Made by a program: the position numbers and the translations under genes
Source of the DNA: Zygaena filipendulae
Taxonomy: Eukaryota > Arthropoda > Insecta > Lepidoptera > Zygaenidae
Direction of reading: 5' to 3'
NCBI GenBank assembly: GCA_907165275.2
Contig: OU015653.1
Span: 8,958,001-9,022,000 of the forward strand
DNA: 64,000 bases
In this document: positions 1 through 12,068 of the stretch, in pieces
Position numbering within the stretch: the stretch's first letter is position 1
How the letters are laid out: each line of letters begins with the position of its first letter
The notes under the pieces: model-generated
What the model was told of the DNA's origin: nothing
The model's database searches: none
What the model saw: only the letters and a program-made list of their open reading frames with translations

Positions 1-1595
1 TGAAAAAAAAAAAATATATATAAAAAAAAACAAAGAAAACAACTTGTGAAGGCATTCGCTGCTCAATCGCGTTAAACAGACATTGCCGCGCGCCGGTATC
101 ACAGGATCAATGACCTCGATCGTCGCTCGCTCGAGCTGACTAGTTGATGCATCGCTTGCTGTGTGCATGGCGCGTGCCTTGCATACGTATGCGTACCTTG
201 TAATTAATGTAGTTGTATCGTATTTTCAATTAATTATTTTTCTCATATTCTGAAAAACTACCGAACTTATATTATTATTATTTTTTCACTTATCCTGTTT
301 GTTATAATATATACCACCTATATACCACCACAATAGTTTTACCACCTGTTATATTCATATTAAGAGTAACGGTAACTAATTCTAAAATATATTAAAATTA
401 TTGTTAATCTTACTGCTGAGGAACTGAAACTGAAACCACGTTTTTTTTTAAGTCGGTTAAAAATAGTATTTCATTCAATTATATTTAACTTGGATTTAAG
501 GAATTTTTTAACCGTTATGGTACCCTTACCGTATTATGATATTCTGTATATACATTATAAACTCTGAAAAACTGATAGATACAGTTTAATTTTCTGTTTA
601 GCGTTACCAGTCAATGATGACTGAATTTGTTTATAATATATATTATCGGTACGTACCTGCCATTCATGAACGTTGAGTTCTCAGTTTGTCCGTGCCCTTA
701 CTTCGAGGGGCACTGGAGTGGCTCCTCCGGGTGTGTAATTAAAACCATCCTTTACTGATTTATCGCGTCCACAATTTATTTCTTTATCTTCGCACCGACC
801 ACTAATATATCTTTATTCAGCGGTTTTGTCCAAATAAAATTAGCGAATTTGTTCAGTGCGCCTCGCTTTTCTTCCTCCATTTTCCATTTATTTAAAAGGG
901 TTAGATGATAATGGTTTTCGTGTTTTGCCGTGATTTACGAGAGAAGTGCAAAATGATATTATATTTTAACTGTTTAAGTATGAACGTCTTATTTGAACAC
1001 AGAAAATAAAGAAATTAAATAGAATTTTTTTGTGCGTGTCAATCATTCAGCATAAAATACTTATACTAATAATATACCTAAATATTATAAAGAGTAAAAG
1101 CTTATTTTTGTAGGGGAGTTCAGAAATCACTGAACTGTATAATAAATTTCTTTCATTGATTGAAAGCTTCTGTATCCCTTTGAATACAGTATTTCTTTTC
1201 CCGAAACAAAGAGTACCTAAATCTCGAAATAGCGCTAGTAAATCGCGGGCATCAGCTGCTGAATATGTTCTGGATTATCACATAACGCAGGACTCTTTTC
1301 ATCCTTTAAAAAAGAATTCCCGTGGGAATCCCGAAACTCAAGGGAAACAGTAATATGTATACAGAAATCCAATCATTTACAGAGAATCCATTAATTTAGA
1401 GAAATCCAATCATTGTTTAATCAATTCGGCTAAAAAAAACATTCAATCCAGAGTTCCCGAGTGAACCGAGAACAACCAGTAAAATGTTAAGCAATAGTAC
1501 TTTAGTAGGTACTTGTTGTTTAAATGCTAATATTAAAAAGCACTCGTATAATAGATACTTACGTTGATTATAATATTGTGTATAGGGAATATATT
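1..1595. other. AT-rich non-coding DNA
   Basis: No supported gene. Around 441-460 a poly-T run followed by agtcggttaa is the reverse of the 'ttaaccgact' LINE-tail signature seen more clearly at 4864. Around 1281-1350 there is a very decayed piece of the common short repeat (aattcccgtgggaatcccgaaa). The 65-codon frame at 1156-1353 runs through this repeat and has no coding signature. Confidence 0.5.
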
Positions 1596-1874
1596 TTTTA
1601 ATACAGTTGCTCAAAAAGTGGCGTATTGCAGGGACGTTTAGCGTTCGGGATGTGGGCTATTACATACTCGAGCTTTTTGTTTACCTTTCCCGAACTCGTG
1701 CGTTCTCTTTGCCAACTGTCAAAAATGGCGACACGACTTTGACACACTTTTTGCATTGCGAAACGTAAGTAATACGACTAGCGCCATCTCTTGATCACAG
1801 TTGGAACTTAGTTGAGTTTATTGTGTTTTTGATATTTTATTAAATTGCTTAATTTTTTCGCAACTGTATTAAAA
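1596..1874. mobile_element. MITE, copy 1, with 15-bp terminal inverted repeats
   Basis: The left end ttttaatacagttgc (1596-1610) is the exact reverse complement of the right end gcaactgtattaaaa (1860-1874). TA dinucleotides sit just outside after one or two extra T or A bases, which suggests a Tc1/mariner-type TA target, but the boundary is blurred by the T run. There is no long reading frame. It forms the left part of a 424-bp unit that is repeated immediately downstream. Confidence 0.65.
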
Positions 1875-1891
1875 ATAGTTGTTCAGTACAC

Positions 1892-2001
1892 GTGCGGAAC
1901 CGTCATTGCAAAGAGTTCCGACTGTCAACCCTCACCTTCGGCTGCGCCTCGGCTCGGGTAGACATATGTCGGAACTCTTTGCAATGACAGCCTTTCCGCA
2001 C
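1892..2001. repeat. Long hairpin, copy 1
   Basis: The two arms (1892-1922 and 1968-2001) pair. The inner 20 bases, tcattgcaaagagttccgac, are perfectly matched by gtcggaactctttgcaatga. The outer gtgcggaa pairs with ttccgcac across a few unpaired bases. The loop of about 45 bases is GC-rich (ccttcggctgcgcctcggct). This hairpin follows the MITE and is part of the duplicated unit. Confidence 0.7.
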
Positions 2002-2019
2002 TTATAATGAAATATACTA

Positions 2020-2455
2020 TTTTAATACAGTTGCTCAAAAAGTGGCGTATTGCAGGGACGTTTAGCGTTCGGGATGTGGGCTATTACATACTCGAGCTTT
2101 TTGTTTACCTTTCCCGAACTCGTGCGTTCTCTTTGCCAACTGTCAAAAATGGCGACACGACTTTGACACACTTTTTGCATTGCGAAACGTACGTTTCGCA
2201 TTACTAATACGACTAGCGCCATCTCTTGATCACAGTTGGAACTTAGTTGAGTTTGTTGTGTTTTTGATATTTTATTAAATTGCTTAATTTTTTCGTAACT
2301 GTATTAAAAATAGTTGTTCAGTACACGTGCGGAACCGTCATTGCAACTAGTTCCGACTGTCAACCCTCACCTTCGGCTGCGCCTCGGCTCGGGTAGACAT
2401 TTGTCGGAACTCTTTGCAATGACAGCCTTTCCGCACTTATAATGAAATATACTAT
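2020..2455. repeat. Second tandem copy of the MITE plus hairpin unit
   Basis: This 436-bp stretch repeats 1596-2019 almost base for base, head to tail. It contains a second MITE (2020-2309; its right end has one changed base, gtaactgtattaaaa) and a second hairpin. The main difference is an extra segment of about 12 bases that creates the perfect palindrome gcgaaacgtacgtttcgc near 2181-2198. The hairpin core here carries a two-base change (ttgcaactag against ttgcaaagag) not compensated in the other arm. High identity implies a recent tandem duplication. Confidence 0.8.
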
Positions 2456-3332
2456 AGTACATAAGGTATGCTCATTCACTTGCTAAAGGATGTAAATCGT
2501 GCCCTTATAAATCTAAAAAGCGATTTATTAAATTTTTCATAAGCCCGGCCATGTTAGGTTCCAGCGCGGCTCGATAAGGAGATTAATAATTCACAAGTTT
2601 ACGGTGTTTAGTGAGGCATTGTTGCATGGTTGCGCTTTATCGTCCCGATCTGCGGCCGTAAAATGGCACAGCGTAATGCATCCAGAGAAGGCAACCGTTG
2701 GCGGTGTTGTTATGACACCTAATACGCGTTTAGCACGCGATTCCGTGCGGTGCGGATTGTCCGCGTAATGGCCCGCTGAAACGCTGGAGCGTGCTTATAT
2801 TACTATTACGTTTACCCAGATTGATGCATCGCTCTATTATGTAGCTTTATCTCATGATGAGTTTAAAGACATAGACATAGAAAATATTTAGTAAGGAAAA
2901 AAACCATACAGCACATGAAAACAAAGATATCAATATTAAAATAAAAGGCATCATTAAAATAAAATATATCTAAGCATTAGTGAGATGCAAGTTGCAACAT
3001 ATTTTTTGTACTTAAGTAATCCAAAGTTCAACCAAACACAAATAACAACAGGTACAGTATGTATACAAATCAATGTGTAGAGTCATCTTTGTATTAATGA
3101 TCATTTGGATCATGGATCATTTCTAGCAAGCAAAATTCTCTGAATAAGTACCATTTTGACTTCGACACTTGCCACACAAGTCGTTTTACCTATAGGCCAC
3201 CTACCAAAAACGGCAAGTTGGTAAGGGATAAATGGAATAAGTCGATCTTTGCCCAGTCATTTCTTTAGCCATAAATATCTATATGTATAAGATAAGATAT
3301 CTTTTCCGTGTTATAACTATTTACAAGATCAA
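2456..3332. other. Non-coding DNA with a GC-richer block
   Basis: No supported gene. About 2545-2800 is richer in GC and CpG than the flanks, with TAAT-type and GC-box-like words (gagattaataattc, tgcggccgtaaaatgg), and shows no recognisable repeat. It could be a conserved non-coding element, but that is inference only. The rest is AT-rich. Confidence 0.3.
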
Positions 3333-3523
3333 CCCTCTTAGTCAAGTTGACAATCCTTAATAACCGTTAACGCACTGAAACCTAAGGAAGAAATCGTCAA
3401 GTCACGTGATCACGTAAAATCGTCCAGTCAAAAGTCCAATTTTACGTGACCGCGTGACATAACGATTCCATTTCTTAGTTTTCTACGCGTTTTATGTATA
3501 GATGGTCAACTTGGGTAAGGGGG
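3333..3523. mobile_element. Near-palindromic foldback MITE, copy I
   Basis: The element is almost wholly inverted-repeat. The left half, ccctcttagtcaagttgaca... aacgcactgaaacctaagga, folds on the right half, ...ttagttttctacgcg...gtcaacttgggtaaggggg, with the acgtgatcacgtaaaa region at the centre. Two more copies lie at 3608-3793 and 29324-29511. Arms are imperfect, so this is an older insertion. It has no coding capacity. Confidence 0.7.
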
Positions 3524-3607
3524 CAGTAGCGTTTAGTGATCATGATAATGAAGTCACATTGAGAAGTCCGTAGGGGGACGGGGCAAGCGTGCGCGCGGGT
3601 GACAGCC

Positions 3608-3793
3608 CCCTTAGCCAAGTGACAATATACAATCGTTAACGCATATAGAAAACTAAGGAAGGGAATCGTTATATCATGAGGTAACGCAAAACTGGACTTT
3701 TGAATGGACGTTTTCATGTAGCCACGTGACAACGATTCGTTCCTCAGTTTTCTATGCGTTAACGATTGTTAACAACTAACTTGGCTAAGAGGG
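3608..3793. mobile_element. Near-palindromic foldback MITE, copy II
   Basis: Same family as the element 85 bp upstream. It begins cccttagccaagtgacaat and contains atcgttaacgcat and gaaaactaaggaa. It ends with the complementary ttagttttctatgcgttaac and ttggctaagaggg. A second copy so close to the first suggests a preferred target or a local rearrangement. No coding capacity. Confidence 0.75.
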
Positions 3794-4330
3794 CAAGTCT
3801 CGCCGCCGACAAAGAGCCGTACTTATTAAGTACATATTTGCCCGGCAACGGTCCATTAATCAATTTTTGCATTTTTAATTCGCCCCTCATTATTTGCCTG
3901 CGAATTTCATTTCCACTGTTGTTTAACCATTTTAAAATTTAAGCTCAGCGTGGCTTCAAAACGCACATTTCCAAGTAATTTACAATTTATCATGTTCGCC
4001 CGCGAATGAGCAAATATTTTTCGCTTGTTAAGCCACTTGTAATTAATGTATGTTTAAAATTTCATTTGTAAATGTGGTTTAAATGAATTATAGTAACGCA
4101 TACAAACAGAAGCTAGTGTTGATGACGTAGCATTTACAATATAACAGCTCAAAATTATATTATGATAGTATAATACAATAAGACGATTTTATTGCCTTTT
4201 GTACGTAATAAAACGAAAATTGAACTACATGCATACTTATAACCATTAATCAATTTTCGAAGTGCCTTTGATGAAATATTTCGATTTGAAATAGGTTTAA
4301 TTTTAGTGTTACATTGTAATCACTACATGG
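3794..4330. other. AT-rich non-coding DNA
   Basis: No gene or recognised repeat. 3820-3990 contains homeodomain-like words (ggtccattaatcaattttt, ttaattcgcccc) and might be a conserved regulatory block, which only alignment could show. Confidence 0.25.
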
Positions 4331-4525
4331 TATAAAACAAAGTCGCTTTCTCTGTCCCTATATCCCTATGTATGCTTTAATCTTTAAAACTACGCAACGG
4401 ATTTTGATGCGGTTTTCACCAATAGATAGAGTGATTCATGAGGAAGGTTTATAACTATATTTTATCCTGGAATTCCCGCGGGAACTCCGAAATTACCGCG
4501 GGTGAAACCGCGCGGGTCAGCTAGT
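4331..4525 (+). repeat. Lepidopteran short interspersed repeat ('gcgggaattccgg' family)
   Basis: One of about twenty copies in the window. In this orientation it begins with tataaaacaaagtcgctttc, has the internal ctacgcaacggattttgatg, then tggaattcccgcgggaactc, and ends gggtcagctagt. No coding capacity. The family is common in Lepidoptera. I do not know whether it is best classed as a SINE, a LINE 3' tail or a MITE. Confidence 0.75.
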
Positions 4526-4863
4526 TTATATTAAATTCTCATAAGTTGTGAGCCAAAAAAATCTATCGATATAGATCGACAGGTCATAGGAAAACCGCGT
4601 GTGCGATTCCTGCATCCCCGTGGTTTTAGCCAGTTCAATTTCGGGATTACATAGTGAGTCCACCTTCCTGTCAAAAAAAAAAATAAATTACAAATTGTAA
4701 TTTAAAAAAAATCTATCCATACCTACCTTTCAAATATAATTTTTCTGTCTTCAGTACCTTCGCGAGACTGCTAGTAATTAGTAATTAATATTTCACAATT
4801 CAATATGTTTAAGTTAATAATATAATTATGTATAGCAATAGTAGATATAAGTCAGTATTATTT

Positions 4864-4924
4864 GTTAACCGACTTCCAAAAAGGAGGAGGTTCTATGTTC
4901 GATTGTATGTATGTTTTTTTTTTA
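4864..4924 (+). repeat. LINE 3'-tail fragment
   Basis: The words gttaaccgacttccaaaaag, gaggaggttctatgttcgat and a poly-T run match a dispersed insect LINE-tail motif that I recognise. The fragment is short and the parent family is uncertain. Confidence 0.5.
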
Positions 4925-5223
4925 ACTTGACAGTTACGGAAAACGAAACGTAACGGAAACGTGATCCGTATTCCGTAACGACCGGCGCGTATTTAATGTT
5001 CGTGTAAATATTAAACGATCGCTCCCTGTTGCTATTTTTTTCGCTTCACATTTTTGACGTGGGCCCTCACTGTAATTGATAAAGGCAGAACGCGACCGTT
5101 ACCCGTGACATGTTCCATTTATGCGAATTTAAAAGCTTCCGACTCGCGGAGCTTAAATCTGAATTAATCCGTTTTTTATTTTTTTGTGAATGCATCCCTT
5201 CAAAAATATAGGTTGTACCTATC

Positions 5224-5412
5224 ACTAGCTGTTCCCCTCGATTTCGCCCGCGTTTATTTCGGAGATCCCGCGGCAATCCCGGGATAAGAGTACCTACCCT
5301 ATATGATTTCCTGTACCCCTGACAACTTATAGTATGCAAAATTAAATAGAGTTTCACCCGTGTTACTTTCGGAGTTCCCGCGGGAATTCCGAAAGAAAAG
5401 TACCCTATGTCA
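5224..5412 (-). repeat. Short interspersed repeat, minus orientation, doubled
   Basis: It begins actagctgttcccctcgatt. The block tttcggagatcccgcggcaa ... gggataagagtacc is followed by a second, partial copy (tttcacccgtgttactttcggagttcccg) from about 5350. The two partial copies in the same orientation suggest a tandem or nested insertion. Confidence 0.65.
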
Positions 5413-8400
5413 CGATGATTTGTTGAGCCATTATGTAGTAAGGATGGTCGCCGTCATTACCGACTAGTTACAGAGGATGTTGATGTAAAGTTTGAAATAC
5501 TTATGTTTATTAAGTTCTTATACGTAATATAGATACCTATGTCTGGAATAATTATTCTCTAACACGATTAATTTTGGTTCGCAAGTACCATAAAGATACA
5601 TATAACGTAAAAGTCGCATCGGTGGTCATCGAAACCAGGTTTTCGTTACTAATTTCGAAGATGGATTTTTGTTTGATTGTACGCAACTGGTTTCGATAGA
5701 AAATTCTTCGTAAATTTATTTCTGTGTAATCAATTTTCGGCAGAAGAACACTTTTAGGTATATCTCTTTTGTAAGTAGGTATACATATAGCGTCATGTCA
5801 TTTATTGGTAATTTGCTCATACAGCACATGCACGCTCACCTTCCTCAAAATTCAGCATTAAACGCCTTAATAATTACGTCAACTTGTTTCCACGTAGGTA
5901 CAATGCTAACTAGTCCGACAAAACTTTAATGCTGAAAACCATCCCACTCGTACTTTTAAATACTTATTGTACATGCGATTTTAATGCTTAATACAACAAG
6001 AGTAAAGTATAAGAGTCATTTATATGCAAGCAGAAATAACTTTGTTCATGTGTACACAAACTTGGGCTAACTTAGAGCTGTCAAATTTGTTTAGCGGTAA
6101 GGGAGGGCCGTTAAGTTGCGAGGCAGGGCGCCGCTGGCGTATAAGCAAGTGCCTACTTGCGTACAACTAAATTGTTACGTTTGACTATGGTTAAAATTAA
6201 TGCAACGATTTATGTTAGATGTTGCTTGTTTAACTTTATCCTATTGATTACATAGGGTTAGTATCTAACAATGTCGAGCTAAACTGATTAAATTAATAAA
6301 CTATCCAGTGAGAATCTGCACAAGGGAAACCTTTCAGTAGTAGTGGTGTGATTAGCATTAGAAACTGGGCAAAGAGAAACGATCGCGTTACACAATGAAC
6401 ATTTCGCGGGATTCCCTGGTCAAAGTTCAAAGTGAAGCCGCACAGGTGTGACCGGAAGCTAATTACAACAACAAAGAAAAAAAGAACTGAAGTGCTCGTG
6501 AAAAAGAAAACTGTTATCCGATACTCCGCGGAAATTTTAATTTTCTTTAATATCTTTGTGATTTTTGGCATCGTGGAATTAAAATTGAATCTCATTTATT
6601 ACCTACCCATTTTTTTTTCACATCTCATTGCTATTATTATTATGTGCCTACTTTTACATATTTCATCGAAAAAGGAAGAGGTTATCGAGTCGAACCGGAC
6701 ATTTTTCTTCCAGCCACTATTTAGAAACTAGGTACTCAATCGATTTTTTTTTTATGAAAGTTGAAGATGAACCTTCCATTTAATTATCAAATATCTGGTT
6801 TGGTTGAGACTATTTATTATAACCTATTTTTCTGTGCAAGCTATAGGTGTGTGTGTAAGCTGTACTTAACATAATAATATTATTATGTTTCCACATGCTA
6901 CAATTGTTACGTATACATACCTGCACTTTGTCCAAATTTATAATCCTTTATCCCATCGGCTCCTATTTCTCTTGATTTTTTCTTGTGTTGGCGGTCTTAA
7001 AAACGTCATTTTTCCTTCATAGACCTTAAAACAAGTCTAACGTAACACGTTTTGGCGAACGGTTACGACCTCACTTTTTCGTATCGAACCCCTTGCCGTA
7101 TAAAGGATTCGTAATGTTTCCTTTCTTAGGAACACCTGCGACGATGAGTTACGATAAAGTTTGGGACTACCATATTCTGAGACGTTAGTTGAAATATACA
7201 TATACAGAAACAGGTTCCTATTTTGTATTGGTTTTTTGTCCGTTTGTTTTCACATATTATATCATCATCGCACATGCTTAAATAATAAACAGATGTTGGA
7301 CACTATACTACATTTATTTATAATTTTAACATTATAAAACAAGTACAGACATCAAAACAGTTTTTTTGTCTGTGAAAAAAAAAATGAAACTTGGTGCTTA
7401 TAATTAATTCTGTGACGACTTAATCAGCATTATAATCATGAAAAAGTCTATTTATTATGAAAAGTCGATCTTAAATAGACTAAAATATAAAAAAAGCTAA
7501 ACGATACGGGTCGCTTCACACTGCGTCATATTTTACAAAGTGCCCTAAGTTTGGCAGTTAACTCGCACGTTTATAGCGCTGTTAACACGTGTTCACTTTC
7601 GGTAATACATAACGTTTGTGTTTCATATGAAGGAAAAAATACTACTATATATTTTTAATTTTATATAGCCTAAGGGCAAAAGTAAAGTAAATAGGTGGTA
7701 GGTATCTTATATAATTTTACTTCATTTTGATTTATCTATCATCTTAAAAAAATATATTTAAACATTGCAAACGAATCTATCATACAAGGAATCCAAGCCT
7801 AAATCTCTGCACAATTACCCATAAAACGTGCAGATATTTTTTGATGAGCTGGGAAACGAGCCAAAACGTACGTAAATTTACGTGTCGTAGGAAAAAAGAA
7901 GTTGATCCAAGTTTATAATACGAGCTTATGCTCAGTATTGTTATGAATGACTTCTTCGCTGTGTATTGGTTTTGAATACGGGGGATACAATATAGTTACC
8001 TACTTAAAATCAATTATTTTACAATTCTTTTTCCAGCGTTCATTAAAATATAAAACCTCCATAATTTCGGGCTATAAAACCTCCACAATTTATAACATTT
8101 TAAAATATATGCATACTGTTTTCATAGAATTTAATTTGTAATAGTTATAGTACTTTTATACCTATTATACCTGGACGTAAAATATAAAATCAATATACCT
8201 ACAGAAAGTTTCAGGATAACTTTTGTTATTTTTTTAAATCAACTCCGCTTGAAAGGTTGACGCGAAAAGTCGCCGTATAACATGTATCTCTATTACAAGG
8301 TGAATGATAATGTAAGTAGTGTACCTACTGGGTAACTTCGACGAAATTTTCATAAAGAGTACGCAAAGCGTCGCCAGGGGCGACAACGGACCTCACTCGA

Positions 8401-10900
8401 GATCACTTTGTAGCTTTAAGCGAGCCTTTATCGAAACCAGGGACTGGCTACTGGACAAAGATGTACGCGCTTACAACGTAAATTTCGACGGAATATTTAA
8501 AAATGGAATTTTTGGCAACCCATTCTTGCAAATAATTTTTAATTATTTTTTACATTCCCTGATAAATACTACTTTCTAACTACTAACTTTCTAACTAAAA
8601 ACATTCCGTCATGTACGAAATGTAGGTATTAAAGTTTTAAGTGAGTGTAATTAACGACATTATTATTATTTTTTTAAGACACAAATAAAAATATAAATCT
8701 TTAATAATTTGGTTTATTCCATTTCGTGAACGTTTACGTCTCAAGTCTCCAGTTTCTCTAAAGATGTCAGTATGAATAAGTGCGGTGGAGCGTAAAAGGG
8801 ACTTGACAGTATCATATCTGGAGGAAGGACTGTTTTGTACTGGCGAGTGGACACCAAATGAAACTTTATTGGACATTTTTCATTTGTTCGCGAGCCCCCA
8901 CTGTGCCCTAAATACTCGTTTAGTCGTTTTATAATGTCAAAGAAATAGTAAACACATTATATTTATTTGTGTACCTGGTAAACTGCGTAATATGTTTGAA
9001 TTCAGAGAACTATTTCCATTAAGATGATAAATACAAAAATCATTATAAAGTTTACAACCTTTTACAATTACTGAAATGCTAGGTACTAAATATAAAATCT
9101 ATTCATTCCAGCTCATATTCTTCCATAAAAAAAGAAAGAAAAAAATGACAAAATAAACTTGTAACAAAGACAAATAGCGATATCATTGCAATAAAATTAC
9201 TAAAACGTGGGTTATTTCCGTCGTCGGACGTAAGAGGACGTTTGCCGAAATATGTTTACAATGAAGGCGCACACAGCGAACACGACATATTTCATCATTG
9301 CAAAGAAATACCTTCAACTATATAAAATAGCACGACGACGTAGAGCTGTTGTACAGTTACTGACAAAATAACAGTTTGGTATTCGATTGTAAAACATTCC
9401 ATTTATACACAGATTTAGAACAATTTATTTTGTTTCGGAATTTTCGTATCTCTAAATACATGATGAATGAAATCAGAATCACTATTTATTAAATATTCAT
9501 GTATATACAAAAACTCATGTAATATATATTTAAAGTCAACACGCGTCCGCGTATATAGATTAGATAATAGATTTCCGTGAGATTATGAGTGGGCAAGAAT
9601 TCTCTGGATTGTTCTTTTGGAATAAAACAACACTTTTGTACTTGTCAGTATTTAGTAGCCGACACCCGCGCGGGCCGAGAGCGGGTGAGGACCACCCTCT
9701 AGTTCCGGTCACTATATAATAAAGTTATTCTCCTTCTTTCGATAAACTTCAGTTTGTCCGGCGATAAATTACCCGGTCACATTCGCGGAAGTCGGCTCGG
9801 CCCCGCCAAATATTGGCTTAACTTGAAGAATGGCTCCCAACATGTCTTCAACAACGTTAACTAACATAGTTATGCACGCAATAATAATAAAAACACAATC
9901 CCACTATCCCATCCCGATAAAATTACAATGGTAAACTTTTAAAAGATTTTTATTGTGTACTTACTGCATGTGACGGTGGAAGAGTACCTAGATGAGAAGT
10001 ATTAGACAATAATTCATAGATTGAATTAGCATTTCTAAACACATAGTTACCTAAGAAATCGATTTAAATGCAATTCGAAATCTATATAAAAAGAAATGTA
10101 AAGTTAAGCTTCCTTATTGGTGGCTTGTCTCAATTAAATAATTCGGAAAGAGTAGAGGAACTACGTAGCGGCCACAGCGTAGACATGGCTACGGCAATAT
10201 TACGTAGCCTTACGAATCAGCTACGAGTTAGGTAGGATTATTTTTATCTACATTAGGCAGATTCTTTATTCAGATAATAATAGCTATTGACTAGCATTTT
10301 CGAGAATTTAAAAACAATATTGATATACCTTTGAAATATTAGCAGAATTGAACAGGAAGTCGTTATATTTTTTACTAGAACAGAGTCAGTCAGGTCTGTG
10401 TGTTCTAAACGCCCGTTGTTTGCGCCAGATATCCCTGTATCTGATGGCGTGGCACTAATGCCGTATGAATGAAATTTACTGTCAATATCTGAGGCCCGCA
10501 TGCGGCTTTGTGACGCAAACTGTCCCCTTTTATATCCGCCATTATTCCTCTTTTTATTTTTCCCTTTACATTTTTCAGCATATTTATTTACGAGTGTCGG
10601 CCTTTTATTTTATGGAACGCTATTCCATTGGCTATTTATTTGTCAATATCTTACTATACAAATATTTGTTATTAATTAGTTTTTTTATAGTACGAGCCCA
10701 ATGTTGCCAGTTTTACTGCCAACAGCCATATCAAACATACATTAAACATATAGGCGCGGATGAAATTAATCAATCAAAAAGTTACAAGTTATAAAACGGG
10801 ATGTAAAAATATGTATGTATTGCTACATCATTGAAATTTCGTCTTACCTTAACTGACTGGTAAATGATGAGGACAAAATCTTCCACGTAGAAGCACCCCT
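5413..10900. other. Long AT-rich non-coding stretch
   Basis: No supported gene in about 5.5 kb. Open frames up to 109 codons (for example 6432-6731 and 10465-10794) are AT-driven and lack recognisable domains. Somewhat GC-richer, repeat-free patches occur near 8320-8510, 9205-9340 and 9655-9850 and are candidates for conserved non-coding sequence. Around 8045-8100 a short direct repeat (tataaaacctcca) occurs twice. Confidence 0.4.
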
Positions 10901-10904
10901 ATAA

Positions 10905-11040
10905 TTTGTACGGGATTATCGCGAGCCGACGCTAGGTGAATCCCAGCGATTAGTCACAAGTATCGCGGGATAAGTTCACCGGGATACGGGATCCGAGGCT
11001 TATCGTGCCGCCGGAGAAATGAACGAACTCCCGCCGAATA
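10905..11040. promoter_or_regulatory. Possible cluster of K50-homeodomain-like sites
   Basis: Within about 130 bases there are gggattatc, gaatccc, gcgattag, gcgggataag, cgggatacggg and ggcttatc, resembling GGATTA/GGATAA sites bound by Otx/Bicoid-type homeodomains. The block is GC-rich and repeat-free. This is a motif-density impression, not a tested enhancer. Confidence 0.2.
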
Positions 11041-11833
11041 CTGATTACTTGTTACCTTGATTTAGTATTCAGTTAAAGATTCGGCATTATCAAGATTGAC
11101 TATTAATATCGTCATGTATCGGCAAGTAAAATTTGTGAATTCAAATTGTGTCGTACTAGAGGTGGGTGGAGGGAACTTGCAAAAATGACAGACAACTGAA
11201 AATAATTATATCTAAAAGCATTTTATCAATCGTTATTATGATTCTATGGAATGTATCTTTTAGATTAAATTCTCACTAACGCAGAAATAGAAGATAAATA
11301 ATTATAGTGATCCATATTCCATTGGTCGCTGGATCAAAGCCGGCTAGAAGGACCAAATATCGACACAGAGACGCAAAAATGTCCACAAGATATCCTGAGT
11401 GCGTGTTTTTCAATAGCACGTTTGGCGTGTGACAGCAAACTGTCACTGAAAACGACGTATTGTTTTATGGAATATAATTAACAGTACCTATTAGATAGCA
11501 GTGGCATATCGGCACGGTGACCAATATCGGTTCTTTGTCCGCTCTCCACAGGCACGATAATTACGGCGTACCTCAGACGCGTTCCGCAATTAATTCCCGT
11601 CCACGCTTGCCGCAGCGCTGCCGGCTGCACGCTGCCGCACCGCGCCCGCGCCGCGCGTCTACACTGCGGTGGACTCTGTACCCGACGCCATTCCAGGAAT
11701 CTTGCCATTGATTGACCTCTATCAGGAGTATTAGGTACAATATTTGATATCAACTTGCACGTGTGTATACAGCTTTTTCGCTAATGCGATAAATATGATC
11801 TACCAGACACATATATATTATATCCTACTTCCT
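11041..11833. other. Non-coding DNA with a GC-rich island (about 11510-11710)
   Basis: The island is CpG-rich (cgcagcgctgccggctgcac, cgcgcccgcgccgcgcgtct) and is open on both strands for about 65-90 codons, but neither translation looks like a known domain and no convincing splice sites flank it. It could be an exon, a promoter-proximal region or a conserved element. Confidence 0.3.
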
Positions 11834-12068
11834 ACTAATATTATAAACGCGAAAGTTTGTAAGTATGTATGTATGGATGGATGGATGTTTGTTACTCTTT
11901 CACGCAAAAACTACTGGATGGATTTAAACATTGATTTATGGATTTAAATGAAACTTTACAATAATATAGCTTATACCTACATCAGATTAACACATAGGGT
12001 ACTTTTTTTCCCGGAATTCCCGCGGGAACTCTGAAATTAATGCGGGTCAATACGTGGGGCACAACTAG
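11834..12068 (+). repeat. Lepidopteran short interspersed repeat, near full length
   Basis: It begins actaatattataaacgcgaa and contains gtttgttactctttcacgca, aaactactggatggattt and ggaattcccgcgggaactct, ending ggggcacaactagt. It is one of the more complete copies and a useful reference for the plus orientation. It includes an expanded (atgg)n stretch near 11871-11886. Confidence 0.8.

Noticed and set aside
6293..6731. Overlapping frames of about 100 codons on both strands
   Set aside because: AT-driven low-complexity translations with no domain or splice context.
8041..8100. Short direct repeat tataaaacctcca
   Set aside because: Too short and isolated to define an element.
10253..10794. Frames of 82 and 109 codons
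   Set aside because: The minus frame has a somewhat protein-like first half but no supporting splice sites; the plus frame is rich in Phe, Tyr and Ile from AT-rich DNA.
11478..11753. Minus-strand 91-codon frame across a GC island
   Set aside because: Open frames on both strands are expected in GC-rich DNA, and no motif supports either.
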